In this document: positions 9,145-17,735 of the stretch, piece by piece | Layout: each line of letters opens with the position of its first letter | Position numbering within the stretch: the stretch's first letter is position 1 | Assembly (NCBI RefSeq): GCF_036663835.1 | Contig: NZ_JAXOJT010000001.1 | Span: forward strand, 1-64,000 | DNA length: 64,000 bases | From: Sphingomonas sp. LT1P40 | GTDB taxonomy: Bacteria > Pseudomonadota > Alphaproteobacteria > Sphingomonadales > Sphingomonadaceae | Direction of reading: 5' to 3' | Position numbers and translations under genes: made by a program | The notes under the pieces: generated by a model | What the model was told of the DNA's origin: nothing | The model's database searches: none | Seen by the model: the letters and a program-made list of their open reading frames with translations, nothing else

Positions 9145-10029
9145 CTAGCAAATTTTGGGACGCGCCGCCGCAGCACTGGCCAGTTCACGCTCCGACTGGA
9201 CGAAGCCATAGGCCGGGATGATGGCGTCGGCGCGATCCGAAACCGCGGCCCACTGGTCCGTTACGCGCTGCCCGGCGTCCGCCGCGCCGCCGATATGGCG
9301 GCCCTGCGACAGGGCGATGCTGGCGGTGGCGAAATGGCCTGCGCCCGCACACAGGATCGCGCGCGTCGGCGCGTCTTCGCTGACCAGCGCGAGCAGACCG
9401 GGGCTGACCAGCGCCGGATCGAGTAGGTCGAGGCTGCCGTCCGCGAGCACCCCTTGCGTCATCTGGGTCGCGGCGGTGGGGGCGAGGCAGTTGACGCGAA
9501 TGTCGTATTTCTCGCCCTCGATCGCCAGCGTCTGCATCAGCCCGACCAGCGCCATCTTTGCCGCGCCGTAATTGGCCTGGCCGAAATTGCCCCACAGGCC
9601 GGAAGACGAAGTCGTCATCACGATGCGGCCGTAATTCTGGCTGCGCATGATCTCCCACACCGCCTTGGTACAGGTCGCCGCGCCCATCAAATGAACATCG
9701 ACCACCAGCCGGAAATCGTCGAGCGTCATCTTGGCGAAGCTCTTGTCGCGCAGGATACCGGCATTGTTCACCAGAATGTCGATCCGGCCCCACTGGTCGA
9801 TCGTCTGCTGGACCATCGTCTCGACCGCCGCTTCGTCGGTCACCGATGCGGCGATGGCGATCGCATGGCCACCGCGCGCGGCGATTTCGTCGGCCACACG
9901 CTGGGCAGCTTCGATACCGAGATCATTGACCACCACCCGGGCACCCTGGCTTGCCAGATACAAAGCGTGCGCGCGTCCCAGACCGCCGCCGGCCCCGGTT
10001 ACGATTGCAATGCGTCCATCGAGCGACAT
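9145..10029 (-). CDS. SDR-family dehydrogenase (17-beta-HSD4/3-hydroxyacyl type)
   Basis: A classical short-chain dehydrogenase of 294 residues: nucleotide-binding TGAGGGLG at ~11-18, NNAG at ~88-91, and a Ser141-Tyr154-Lys158 catalytic set (QANYGAAK). The TGxxxGLGRAHA and ANYGAAKMALVG signatures resemble the peroxisomal MFE-2/HSD17B4 group that oxidises 3-hydroxyacyl-CoA or hydroxysteroids. The start at 10029 is preferred because GGAG lies 9 nt upstream; an in-frame ATG at 10044 would add five residues. The TetR gene ends 76 nt upstream, and a palindrome-like site lies between. With the acyl-CoA ligase next door, a role in beta-oxidation-like processing of an acyl chain is plausible. The substrate is unknown. 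Confidence 0.85.
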   Translation of the reverse strand: MSLDGRIAIVTGAGGGLGRAHALYLASQGARVVVNDLGIEAAQRVADEIAARGGHAIAIAASVTDEAAVETMVQQTIDQWGRIDILVNNAGILRDKSFAKMTLDDFRLVVDVHLMGAATCTKAVWEIMRSQNYGRIVMTTSSSGLWGNFGQANYGAAKMALVGLMQTLAIEGEKYDIRVNCLAPTAATQMTQGVLADGSLDLLDPALVSPGLLALVSEDAPTRAILCAGAGHFATASIALSQGRHIGGAADAGQRVTDQWAAVSDRADAIIPAYGFVQSERELASAAAARPKIC

Positions 10030-10052
10030 CTGCTTCATCTCCATTAATCTTA

Positions 10053-10066
10053 ACTAACCAGTGAGT
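10053..10066. promoter_or_regulatory. Near-palindrome, candidate TetR operator before the SDR gene
   Basis: ACTAAC-CA-GTGAGT (11 or 12 of 14 positions symmetric) sits just upstream of the SDR start and immediately downstream of the tetR gene. The half-site ACTCACT on the minus strand recurs in the upstream region of the TonB receptor (17690-17696). Assignment to the neighbouring TetR protein is inference. Confidence 0.35.
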
Positions 10067-10105
10067 GAGTGTTCTGAATATGCGGTTTGGAGCGATCGGC
10101 TCCGG

Positions 10106-10852
10106 CTATTCCGCCTTGTTGCAGATCTGCATGAAACCGGCCGCCATGAACGACGCCATGCGTGCCTTGACCGCGGCGAAATCCTCGGACTTGCACAGCC
10201 CACCCGACAATTTGTCGATCCGTCCGGTCCGCGCCAGCGTCGTCATCAGCGCGCCGGTGACGAAGTGATAGCCCCAGAAGATATCCGCTTCCGCGCAACC
10301 GGGCAGCGCTTTTTTCAGCAGTTCGACCAGCCGCAACACCACGGGGTCGAAATGCGTGTCCATCATTTCCGCGCCCCATTCGGGACTGTTGGACACGAGT
10401 GCGCCGAGTGCGCCGTAATTCTTCCAGCTCTCGCCACCCTCGATATACAGATCGAGGTCGGTATCGAGGAACGCGCGCAGCGCTCCCTCGACCGACGGTT
10501 TTCCATCTGACGACGCCTCATAGGCATCGAGGGCCTCCATCCGGCGGCTGATGGTCACCTGCGCACGTCGCGCGAACACGGCATCGAACAGCTTCTTCTT
10601 GTCGTCGAAATAATAGTTCAGCAGCGTGTGATGCACGCCGACGCGCTTGGCCACATCCTTCAGCGTGACGCCGTACAGGCCGTGACGCGAGAACAGATAT
10701 TCGGCCTCGTCGAGGATCTGCTCCATCGTCTCGGCACGCTGCTCGGCCTTAGTCGAGCGCCGACGCGGTTTTGGCTCTGGTGCCACCAACTCGTCTTTCC
10801 AATCCTGTTCCCGCCGGTGCCGCTGCACCGGGCTGCGCTCAACCGCTTCCAT
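10106..10852 (-). CDS. TetR/AcrR-family transcriptional regulator
   Basis: About 248 residues from ATG 10852. After a basic, low-complexity N-terminus comes a typical TetR HTH: ILDEAEYLFSRHGLYGVTLK, DVAKRVGVHHTLLNYYF, then DDKKKLFDAVF. The remainder is the helical ligand domain. The start is uncertain. ATG 10852 overlaps the upstream ligase stop by 14 nt. A GTG at 10786, with GGAAAG about 9 nt upstream, would give a shorter, more typical protein. It is embedded in the operon between the ligase and the SDR, so it probably represses the operon and responds to a pathway intermediate such as an acyl-CoA. The effector is not deducible. Confidence 0.85.
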   Translation of the reverse strand: MEAVERSPVQRHRREQDWKDELVAPEPKPRRRSTKAEQRAETMEQILDEAEYLFSRHGLYGVTLKDVAKRVGVHHTLLNYYFDDKKKLFDAVFARRAQVTISRRMEALDAYEASSDGKPSVEGALRAFLDTDLDLYIEGGESWKNYGALGALVSNSPEWGAEMMDTHFDPVVLRLVELLKKALPGCAEADIFWGYHFVTGALMTTLARTGRIDKLSGGLCKSEDFAAVKARMASFMAAGFMQICNKAE

Positions 10853-12404
10853 ATTCGGCCCGCAACCGCAACTTGTCGATCTTGCCCGTCGCCGCAAGCG
10901 GCATCTCGGTCAGCCGGATCACGGCATCGGGTACCCACCACGGTGCCAGCCGCAAACGCACCGGCTCCAGCAGGACTTCGTCCTCGACCGCATCGCCATT
11001 CTTCATCTCGACCAGCAGGATCGGGCGTTCGCCCCATTTGGGGTCGCTGCGGCCGATCACGGCGGCCAGCGACACCTGTGGCAGCGCGCCGACGACCGCC
11101 TCGATCTCCGCCGGGTTGATCCATTCGCCGCCCGATTTGATGAGGTCCTTGGAACGTCCGGTGATGGTCAGATTGCCGCGCGTGTCGATGCGGGCGAGGT
11201 CGCCGGTGGGGAACCAGCCATCGCCATCGGTCGCGCTTTGCTCATGCCCGAAATAGCGATCGACCACGGATGCACCGCGCACGCGCAGATGCCCCTCCTG
11301 ACCGCGTTGTTCGGGCAAGGCCGTGCCATCGGCATCGGTCAGCAACAGATCGACGCCGAGCGCGGGGCGGCCCGACACCGATGCCGTGCGCTGCGGATCG
11401 TCGGGCGGGGCAACGGTGCCCGATGGCGAGAGTTCGGTCATGCCCCAGCTGGTCTGGACGGTCACGCCCAGCCGCGCTTCGATCCGCGCCATCAGCGCGG
11501 GAGCCATCGGCGCACCGCCGACGATGATGCGTTTGAGCGAGGGGAGTTCACCCCCCGTGGCCTCCAGATGCTCGACCAGCCCCAGCCAGACGGTCGGCAC
11601 GCCGACGCCGATCGTAACGCCTTCCCCCGCGATCAGCCGCGCGAGGCTTGCCCCATCGGCTTGACGGCCGGGCAGCACCAGCCTGCCGCCGACAGCTGGC
11701 AGCGCGAACGGCAGGCCCCAGGCATTGGCATGGAACATCGGCACCATCGCCAGCACCGTGTCGCGCCCTGAAATCGCCATCACATCGACTTGCAGGATAC
11801 GCAGCGTGTGCAGGAAGCTGGAGCGGTGGGTATAGGTCACGCCCTTTGGCGCGCCGGTGGTGCCGGAGGTGAAGCACAGGCCGCACGGTGCGGTCTCGTC
11901 GAACTGGCCCCAGATGGCGTCCGGCGCGGCGGCGGCGATCAGCGGGTTCAGCGCATGGGCGTCCGCGTCATCGCCGTCGATCGCCAGCACGCGCGTGATT
12001 GCGGGCGAGCGCGCGGCGATTTCCAGCGCGACCGGCATCAGGTCGGTGCTGGCGATCAGCATCTTTGCGCCGGACTCACTCGCCATCGCGCCCAGCTGGG
12101 CAACGGTCAGCCGCGGATTGAGCGTGTGGCACACTGCCCCCATCCCCATGATGCCGTACCACGCCTCGACATGCGCCTGGCTGTTCCACGCCAGCGTGGC
12201 GACGCGGTCGCCGACGCCGATGCCCAGCTCCGTCAGCAGCGACGACACGCGCAGGCTGCGATCGCGCAACGCGGCGTAATCGGTCCGCGTAACGCTACCA
12301 TCGGGCCGCGCGGTGACGATCTCGCCTTCGGGATACCAGCGCGCCGCGTGATCGAGAATCTTGTCCAGCGTCAGCGGAAACGCCTGCATACTGCCCGCAA
12401 TCAT
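10839..12404 (-). CDS. AMP-dependent acyl-CoA synthetase/ligase (FadD-like)
   Basis: An adenylate-forming ligase of 521 residues. Motifs in order: P-loop TSGTTGAPKGVTYTH, GGAPM, WGMTELSPSGT, WFPTGDLARID, the hinge/core GRSKDLIKSGGEWINP, and C-terminal TGKIDKLRLR with the acyl-adenylate lysine. It converts a carboxylic acid to its CoA thioester with ATP. The family covers medium/long-chain fatty acids and related acids such as methylmercaptopropionate, so the exact substrate is open. ATG 12404 forms an ATGA overlap with the esterase stop at 12401-12403, which decides the start and implies translational coupling. The enzyme would activate the acid released by the esterase. Confidence 0.88.
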   Translation of the reverse strand: MIAGSMQAFPLTLDKILDHAARWYPEGEIVTARPDGSVTRTDYAALRDRSLRVSSLLTELGIGVGDRVATLAWNSQAHVEAWYGIMGMGAVCHTLNPRLTVAQLGAMASESGAKMLIASTDLMPVALEIAARSPAITRVLAIDGDDADAHALNPLIAAAAPDAIWGQFDETAPCGLCFTSGTTGAPKGVTYTHRSSFLHTLRILQVDVMAISGRDTVLAMVPMFHANAWGLPFALPAVGGRLVLPGRQADGASLARLIAGEGVTIGVGVPTVWLGLVEHLEATGGELPSLKRIIVGGAPMAPALMARIEARLGVTVQTSWGMTELSPSGTVAPPDDPQRTASVSGRPALGVDLLLTDADGTALPEQRGQEGHLRVRGASVVDRYFGHEQSATDGDGWFPTGDLARIDTRGNLTITGRSKDLIKSGGEWINPAEIEAVVGALPQVSLAAVIGRSDPKWGERPILLVEMKNGDAVEDEVLLEPVRLRLAPWWVPDAVIRLTEMPLAATGKIDKLRLRAEYGSG

Positions 12405-14014
12405 GAGCAGCCCGAACCCTTTGCAGGCAGCACCGGCGACAGGATTCCGGTATTCCAGTTCCACGGCAAATTGCCCGCCGCACGACGGCGGCACATCGCC
12501 GTTTCATGCAGCGGATACATGCCGGGCATCATTCGCGTGCCGGGACGCGGTGTCTGTGCGAACGCCATATAGCCCTCGGTCGTGCCGTAAGCCGGCCAGT
12601 CGGGATTGCCCGCGGCTTTGGGGACGCCGGTGCGCGCGAACGACACCCAATAATCCATCATCGCGTTGGAGAATTTGCGTTCGGCGGCACCCTCCGCCTT
12701 TGGCCAATAGGGCGGGGTGCGATCGAGGTTGCCGAACATGAACGGAATCTCGGCAGCATGAAAGGCGTGCAAGCCCAGTGTCGATGCCGCCAGATAGGCG
12801 TGATCGAACACATAGAAATAGCCCGACTGTCCGATTGCGGTCTGCTTCACCGCCAGCCGTTCGGCGGTCCAGCCATACATCGCGTCACGCGGCGTGGCGA
12901 GGATGCTGTCGGCCAGCCTGCTCGACGGATAGAGCCGCAGGAACAGCGGCATGAGATCGCCATAACGCGCCCGGATTGCCGCTTCATAGGTCGCCGCATC
13001 CTTTGGCACCGGGGGTGCCAGCATCCGCAGCGAGCGGATTTCGCCGCTGTTGAACCCGGCCAGCACCGGCACCGGCGCCTGCTCGCCATGATCGAAGGTG
13101 TCGACAATCTGGCGCTTCAGGATTTTGCCGTCGATCGTACCCCACGGGAAATACCCGGCCGCTCCCGCCTTCGCCGTCAGCGCGTTCGGCTCGATCGCGC
13201 GCAAGGCCGCGACGTCCTTTGCCCCGAGCGCGGTTGCCACGCGAATGCCGGTTGCCTCCGCCGGAACCTCGCCGTGGCGCGCTTCCTTCAGCGTGGGCGT
13301 CGAGATCATGTAGCCGCTTTGCACCACCGCCTTGTGGAACAGGCCGCGCGCATTGGGCGACGCCATCAGGTACAGGATGCTGAGCGCCCCGGCGGACTCG
13401 CCCGCGACCGTGACATTGCCCGCATCGCCGCCGAACGCGCCGATGTTGCGCTTGACCCATTCAAGCGCGGCGACCTGATCGAGCAGCCCGTAATTGCCCG
13501 AGACTCCGTCGGCGGATTCGGCGCTCAGCCCCGGATGCGCGAAATAGCCGAGGATGCCGAGGCGGTAGTTGATCGACACGATAATCGCGCCCTTCGCCGC
13601 GAGCGCCGCGCCGTCATACATGTTTTCATGCGAGTAACCGTTGACCAGCGCGCCGCCGTGAATCCACACGATGACCGGCGCGTTCTTGGCCGCCTTCGGC
13701 TTCCAGATGTTGAGCGTCAGGCAATCCTCGCTCATCCGCTCGGGCGGGTTGGCATAGATGCTGACGGCGCTGGACCTGGGCTGGATGCACGCAGCACCGG
13801 GGCTGGTCGCCGGGCGCACGCCGTCCCATGCCGCCAATGCGACCGAGCGCTTCCAGCGCAGCGGGCCAACCGGTGGCTGGGCGAACGGAATGCCCTTGAA
13901 GACCTCGACCTGTCCCGCAGCCTTGCCCTCGACCGACCCGGCGGGGGCCTTGACCAACGGCCCGGCGATGGCAGGTGCCGACGACAGCAGCGCGGCAAGC
14001 AGCAACAGCTTCAT
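12401..14014 (-). CDS. Secreted type-B carboxylesterase
   Basis: A protein of 537 residues starting with a clear signal peptide (MKLLLLAALLSSAPAIAGP), so the mature enzyme is exported to periplasm or outside. Family marks: FKGIPFAQPPVGPLRW near the N-terminus, EDCLTLNIWKP, the oxyanion region WIHGGALVNG, and the nucleophile elbow GESAGALS. A late HAAEIPFMFGN probably holds the catalytic His. Type-B esterases hydrolyse carboxylic esters. It overlaps the MFS gene upstream and the ligase downstream, suggesting ester cleavage followed by uptake and CoA activation of the acid. The substrate is unknown. Confidence 0.88.
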   Translation of the reverse strand: MKLLLLAALLSSAPAIAGPLVKAPAGSVEGKAAGQVEVFKGIPFAQPPVGPLRWKRSVALAAWDGVRPATSPGAACIQPRSSAVSIYANPPERMSEDCLTLNIWKPKAAKNAPVIVWIHGGALVNGYSHENMYDGAALAAKGAIIVSINYRLGILGYFAHPGLSAESADGVSGNYGLLDQVAALEWVKRNIGAFGGDAGNVTVAGESAGALSILYLMASPNARGLFHKAVVQSGYMISTPTLKEARHGEVPAEATGIRVATALGAKDVAALRAIEPNALTAKAGAAGYFPWGTIDGKILKRQIVDTFDHGEQAPVPVLAGFNSGEIRSLRMLAPPVPKDAATYEAAIRARYGDLMPLFLRLYPSSRLADSILATPRDAMYGWTAERLAVKQTAIGQSGYFYVFDHAYLAASTLGLHAFHAAEIPFMFGNLDRTPPYWPKAEGAAERKFSNAMMDYWVSFARTGVPKAAGNPDWPAYGTTEGYMAFAQTPRPGTRMMPGMYPLHETAMCRRRAAGNLPWNWNTGILSPVLPAKGSGCS

Positions 14015-15312
14015 GCGGAAACTTTCTCACGGCGGAGTCGCCGTGCGAGCAGGAGGAAGAGCGCAATGGCGATCAGATAGAAGGGGGTGAGGGTGTAGAG
14101 CGCCGATTGCAGCCCGTGCATATCGCCCTGAGCCTTGAACCAGTCGCTGGCAAAGCCCACCCAGGTTGGGCCAAGGCCAAGGCCGATAAAGTTCATGATG
14201 AGCAGCAGCAGCGCCCCCGACAGCACGCGCTGGTTCGGCCTGACCTCTTCCTGCACCAGCGCCACCGATGCAGAGAGGTAGAAGTAATTGAACACCATCA
14301 CGACGGCCAGAAACGCCAGTGCCATCGGCCAGCCGGGTGCCCAGATGAAGCCGAGATAAAAGGGCATCGCTACAGCGAGCGATGCCGCGGGCGCAATCGC
14401 GTAACCGGCGCGCGATTTGCGCACCAGTCGGTCGATCACCCGGCCCGAAATCACCATCCCGCCGCCCATGCCGATCAGCAGCACCAGCGCATACCAGATC
14501 GCCACTTCGCTGAGCACCATCCCCTTTTCGCGCATCAGGAACAGGACGGCGAAATTGCCCAAGCCATAGGTGACGAACTGCGTCGCACCGCTGCCCAATG
14601 CTGCCAGCATCAGGACGGGGTTGGACAGGAACATGCGCACGGTCGGCCAGAACGGAGCCATTTCCTTATTCTGAGCCGATTGCACGGTGTCAGTCGCGCC
14701 CTTTTGCGGCTCGCGGACGGTTAGCCACACGATCAGCGCCGTGACGATGCCGATCGCACCGACCACGATGAACGGAATGCGCCAGCCGAAACGCTCGGCA
14801 ATCGCCGCGCCGAACGCCACGCCCAGCGCCGCGCCGATTGCGGGTCCCAGATTGAAGATTCCCAGCGCCGCCGCGCGCTTGCCCGGTGGATAGGTGTCGG
14901 TGATGATCGCATAGGATGGCGGCACGCCACCCGCTTCGCCGAATCCCACCATCATCCGCGCGACGACCAGCTGGCCATAGCTCGCCGCCATGCCGCACGC
15001 GACCGTCGCCCCGCTCCAGATCGCGCACGCCAGTGAAAGCACCCCGACGCGGCTGGTGCGGTCGGCGAACCAACCGACGGGAATTGCGATGAAGCAGTAG
15101 AACATCGCAAAATACAGGCCGCCGATCAGCCCCAATTGCGTGTCGCTGACGCCCAGCGAGTCCTGGATCGGCTTAGCGAGGATACCGATCAGCTGCCGGT
15201 CGAGGAAGTTGAGAATATAGACGAAGGTCAGCATCCCCAGCACGAACCCCGCGCGCGGTGCCGGTTGCGCCGGGATAGACCCGGGCTGCGCGAGAGGTTC
15301 GGCCGGGGCCAT
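14011..15312 (-). CDS. MFS transporter
   Basis: About 433 residues with the twelve-helix pattern of the major facilitator superfamily: NFLDRQLIGIL in the first helix, GWFADRTSR in the loop 2-3 signature position, then RMMVGFGEAGGVPPSYAII in helices 4-5. It resembles the spinster-type MFS proteins common beside sphingomonad catabolic genes. The start may be ATG 15312 or the GTG directly before it (15315); the TonB receptor stop lies at 15316-15318. The 3' end overlaps the esterase ATG. It is likely an inner-membrane importer of the esterase product or of the intact ester; the cargo is inferred only. Confidence 0.85.
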   Translation of the reverse strand: MAPAEPLAQPGSIPAQPAPRAGFVLGMLTFVYILNFLDRQLIGILAKPIQDSLGVSDTQLGLIGGLYFAMFYCFIAIPVGWFADRTSRVGVLSLACAIWSGATVACGMAASYGQLVVARMMVGFGEAGGVPPSYAIITDTYPPGKRAAALGIFNLGPAIGAALGVAFGAAIAERFGWRIPFIVVGAIGIVTALIVWLTVREPQKGATDTVQSAQNKEMAPFWPTVRMFLSNPVLMLAALGSGATQFVTYGLGNFAVLFLMREKGMVLSEVAIWYALVLLIGMGGGMVISGRVIDRLVRKSRAGYAIAPAASLAVAMPFYLGFIWAPGWPMALAFLAVVMVFNYFYLSASVALVQEEVRPNQRVLSGALLLLIMNFIGLGLGPTWVGFASDWFKAQGDMHGLQSALYTLTPFYLIAIALFLLLARRLRREKVSA

Positions 15313-15315
15313 CAC

Positions 15316-17613
15316 TTACAGCCCGTAACCGAGGCGCAGACCGAAGGTGCGCGGACGCATCGTGCCGAAGCGGCTGACCAGGAACGCTTCGGGATGGATG
15401 TACGTGATCGAATGATCGTCGAACACATTCTCGACATAGACCTGCCCCGACAATTTGCCCGACTTCACGCCGAAGCTTAGATTGACGTTGGCATATTCGT
15501 CGGTCTCGCCAAAGGTCGACAGGCGCAAATTCGGGTTGCCCGGCGTGTTCGGGAACGAGCTGTTATACGATCCGACATATTGCGTGCTGACCGCCAGCGT
15601 CCCCTTGGCAGTGCTGCCGATGTCGAAGCTGTTGCTGACCGTCAGCGCGCCCTGAAGCCGCGGTGCCGACAGCCGGTGACCGAGCACCGCGCCCGAAATC
15701 GCGGCCTCGGCTGCGCTGAGTTTCGTGATCTTGGAGTCGTTGTACGCCGCGTTCATGCCGATGAAGAAGCCGCTGCCGGGGAACACGCCCATCTCGACCT
15801 CGATCCCCTTTGACCGCGCCGCGCCGATATTGGTGGCGAACTGCACCGAATCCGACACGCGGTTGGCTTGCGCCTGGATGTTGCTCCAGTCGATCAGATA
15901 GGCAGCGGCGTTGATGCTGACGAGACCACCGAGAAAGCGGGCCTTGGCACCGATCTCATAGCTTTTGATATCGTCCGACGATGCGCCGTTGGGGATGATG
16001 ATGTCGGACGGCACGGTCAGGCTGGGCCGCCCGGCAAAGGCATTGACGATCGGCGCGCGAAAGCCGGTGGCGAAGGTCGCATAGGTTGTCAGCGACTCGC
16101 TCGGCTTATATGTGACGCTCGCCTTCCACGATGGCTTCGACCCTGTCGCCTTTACCCCGGTCGCGGCGGCATAGGGTGTGAAGGTGGTGAAGTTCACCGG
16201 AATGTTGAGCAGCGCATAGGTGTAGTAATTCTGCCCGAAGGCCGTGGCGAGGTAACCGCCCGCTTCTGTGAATGCCTGTGCCGAAGTGCGTCCGTAGCGC
16301 ATGCCGCCGGTCAGCCAGAACTTCTCGGTCACGCGATAGGTCAGCTCGCCGAACGCGGCGAGTTCCTCGCTTTTCGAATGCGTATATTGCTTCTGGAAAT
16401 ACTGGTCGGGCAACCCGGTCAGACCGCGCGCGGCCAGGAATGCGGGATTGGAACGATAGAAATAATCGACGTCGCGACGACGGTTCAAGTAGAAGCCACC
16501 GAGCGTGAACTGAAACGGGCCATCCAGCGTAGAAACCAGCCGGGTTTCCTGGACGAAGACCTTATCATAGGCATCGGCATCCAGCCCAAACGCAATCGGC
16601 GCGCCGACGAATGATCCGGGTGCGAAAGTGCCAGCAAGATCAACATAGAAGCGCTGGTCGAAATCGGAATAGGTGGACGAGCTGGTCAGCTGGGCAAAGT
16701 CGAATTCATAGTCGATCGTTGCGTTCAGGATCGTCTGCTTGCCGGTAAACCGATCGGGCTGGTCCGACGTGCGCTTTTCCCGGCCTAGCGACGGGCTAGT
16801 CAGCGACGAGTCCTTCGGATCGCTGTTTTCGTATGACGCGAGCAGGCGGATCGAGAGACGGTCGGTCGGCTTGAACAGCAGCAGCGCGCGGCCGCCCCAG
16901 TCGATCAGCGTGTTCGAGTTATGAACGCCGGTGCCGACGTTATCGAGATAGCCTTCCTCGTTGCGATAGAAGCCGACGACACGCAGCGCGAGCTTGTCAT
17001 CGACCAGCGGCAGATTGACCATCAGATTATAGCGCTGACGCAGCGAGTCCGACCCCGTCAGGCCGATATCGGCCAGCGCCGACACATCGAAATTGTTGAG
17101 GTTGGGGCTCTTGTTCAGGATGCGTATCGCGCCCGATAGCGAACCCGATCCGAACAGCGTGCCCTGTGGCCCGCGCAGCACTTCGACCCGCTCGACGTCG
17201 AACAAATTGGGATCGACTACCGTGGTGTTGCCGATCGTCGAGACCGGCAGTTCATCGATATAGATCGCCACCGAGCTTTGCAGATTGGCGTTATAGCCGT
17301 TGGTGGCAATGCCGCGTGCGGTGAAGTTGTTGAAGTTGGCGGTGGGCTTGTTCAGCACCACGCCCGGCGTTTCACGCGCGAGGCCTTCATAGCCGACGAT
17401 GCCCTTTTCGGTGAGCTGCTCCTGCGAGAATGCGGTGATGCTCAGCGGAACATCCTGAATGCGCTCGGCCCGGCGCGTCGCCGTGACGATAACGTCCGCA
17501 CCCGTGGTGGCTTCAGCTTCAGCCTCGGCCGCAGGTGCGGGATTGTCCTGCGCCAGTGCCGGCGCGGCGAAAATTGTGACCGCAGCAGCGGACGCGAGAA
17601 GACATGCCCTCAT
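15316..17613 (-). CDS. TonB-dependent outer-membrane receptor
   Basis: A protein of 765 residues from ATG 17613, chosen because GGGAG lies about 7 nt upstream and because it gives a clean signal peptide (MRACLLASAAAVTIFAAPAL). After it come a TonB-box-like DVIVTATRRAERIQDVP, a plug with VEVLRGPQGTLFGSGSLSGA, and a long beta-barrel ending TFGLRLGYGL rather than the usual terminal Phe. It is the OMR type common in sphingomonads for uptake of organic substrates, not obviously a siderophore receptor. It heads the run MFS-esterase-ligase-TetR-SDR and is separated by 122 nt from the upstream HSL esterase. An inverted repeat at 17688-17707 may be its operator. Confidence 0.92.
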   Translation of the reverse strand: MRACLLASAAAVTIFAAPALAQDNPAPAAEAEAEATTGADVIVTATRRAERIQDVPLSITAFSQEQLTEKGIVGYEGLARETPGVVLNKPTANFNNFTARGIATNGYNANLQSSVAIYIDELPVSTIGNTTVVDPNLFDVERVEVLRGPQGTLFGSGSLSGAIRILNKSPNLNNFDVSALADIGLTGSDSLRQRYNLMVNLPLVDDKLALRVVGFYRNEEGYLDNVGTGVHNSNTLIDWGGRALLLFKPTDRLSIRLLASYENSDPKDSSLTSPSLGREKRTSDQPDRFTGKQTILNATIDYEFDFAQLTSSSTYSDFDQRFYVDLAGTFAPGSFVGAPIAFGLDADAYDKVFVQETRLVSTLDGPFQFTLGGFYLNRRRDVDYFYRSNPAFLAARGLTGLPDQYFQKQYTHSKSEELAAFGELTYRVTEKFWLTGGMRYGRTSAQAFTEAGGYLATAFGQNYYTYALLNIPVNFTTFTPYAAATGVKATGSKPSWKASVTYKPSESLTTYATFATGFRAPIVNAFAGRPSLTVPSDIIIPNGASSDDIKSYEIGAKARFLGGLVSINAAAYLIDWSNIQAQANRVSDSVQFATNIGAARSKGIEVEMGVFPGSGFFIGMNAAYNDSKITKLSAAEAAISGAVLGHRLSAPRLQGALTVSNSFDIGSTAKGTLAVSTQYVGSYNSSFPNTPGNPNLRLSTFGETDEYANVNLSFGVKSGKLSGQVYVENVFDDHSITYIHPEAFLVSRFGTMRPRTFGLRLGYGL

Positions 17614-17687
17614 AATCGCTCTCCCATTCGCGTCGGTCATTTGCCGACGTTGTAGGGGCAAACTGATCCAGAATGCGGAGCGAGTCA

Positions 17688-17707
17688 ATACTCACTATCA
17701 CGAGTGT
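17688..17707. promoter_or_regulatory. Inverted repeat upstream of TonB receptor, candidate operator
   Basis: ATACTC-N8-GAGTGT (5 of 6 arm pairs match) lies 75 nt upstream of the receptor start. It contains ACTCACT, the same heptamer as in the SDR leader. Its proximity and shared half-site suggest control by the operon's TetR protein. This is inference. Confidence 0.3.
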
Positions 17708-17735
17708 GAACGTTTTTCAGGGCGGGTTCAGCGCC

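Noticed and set aside
12506..14080. 524-codon plus-strand frame
   Set aside because: Complement of the carboxylesterase, which has a signal peptide and a GESAG motif.
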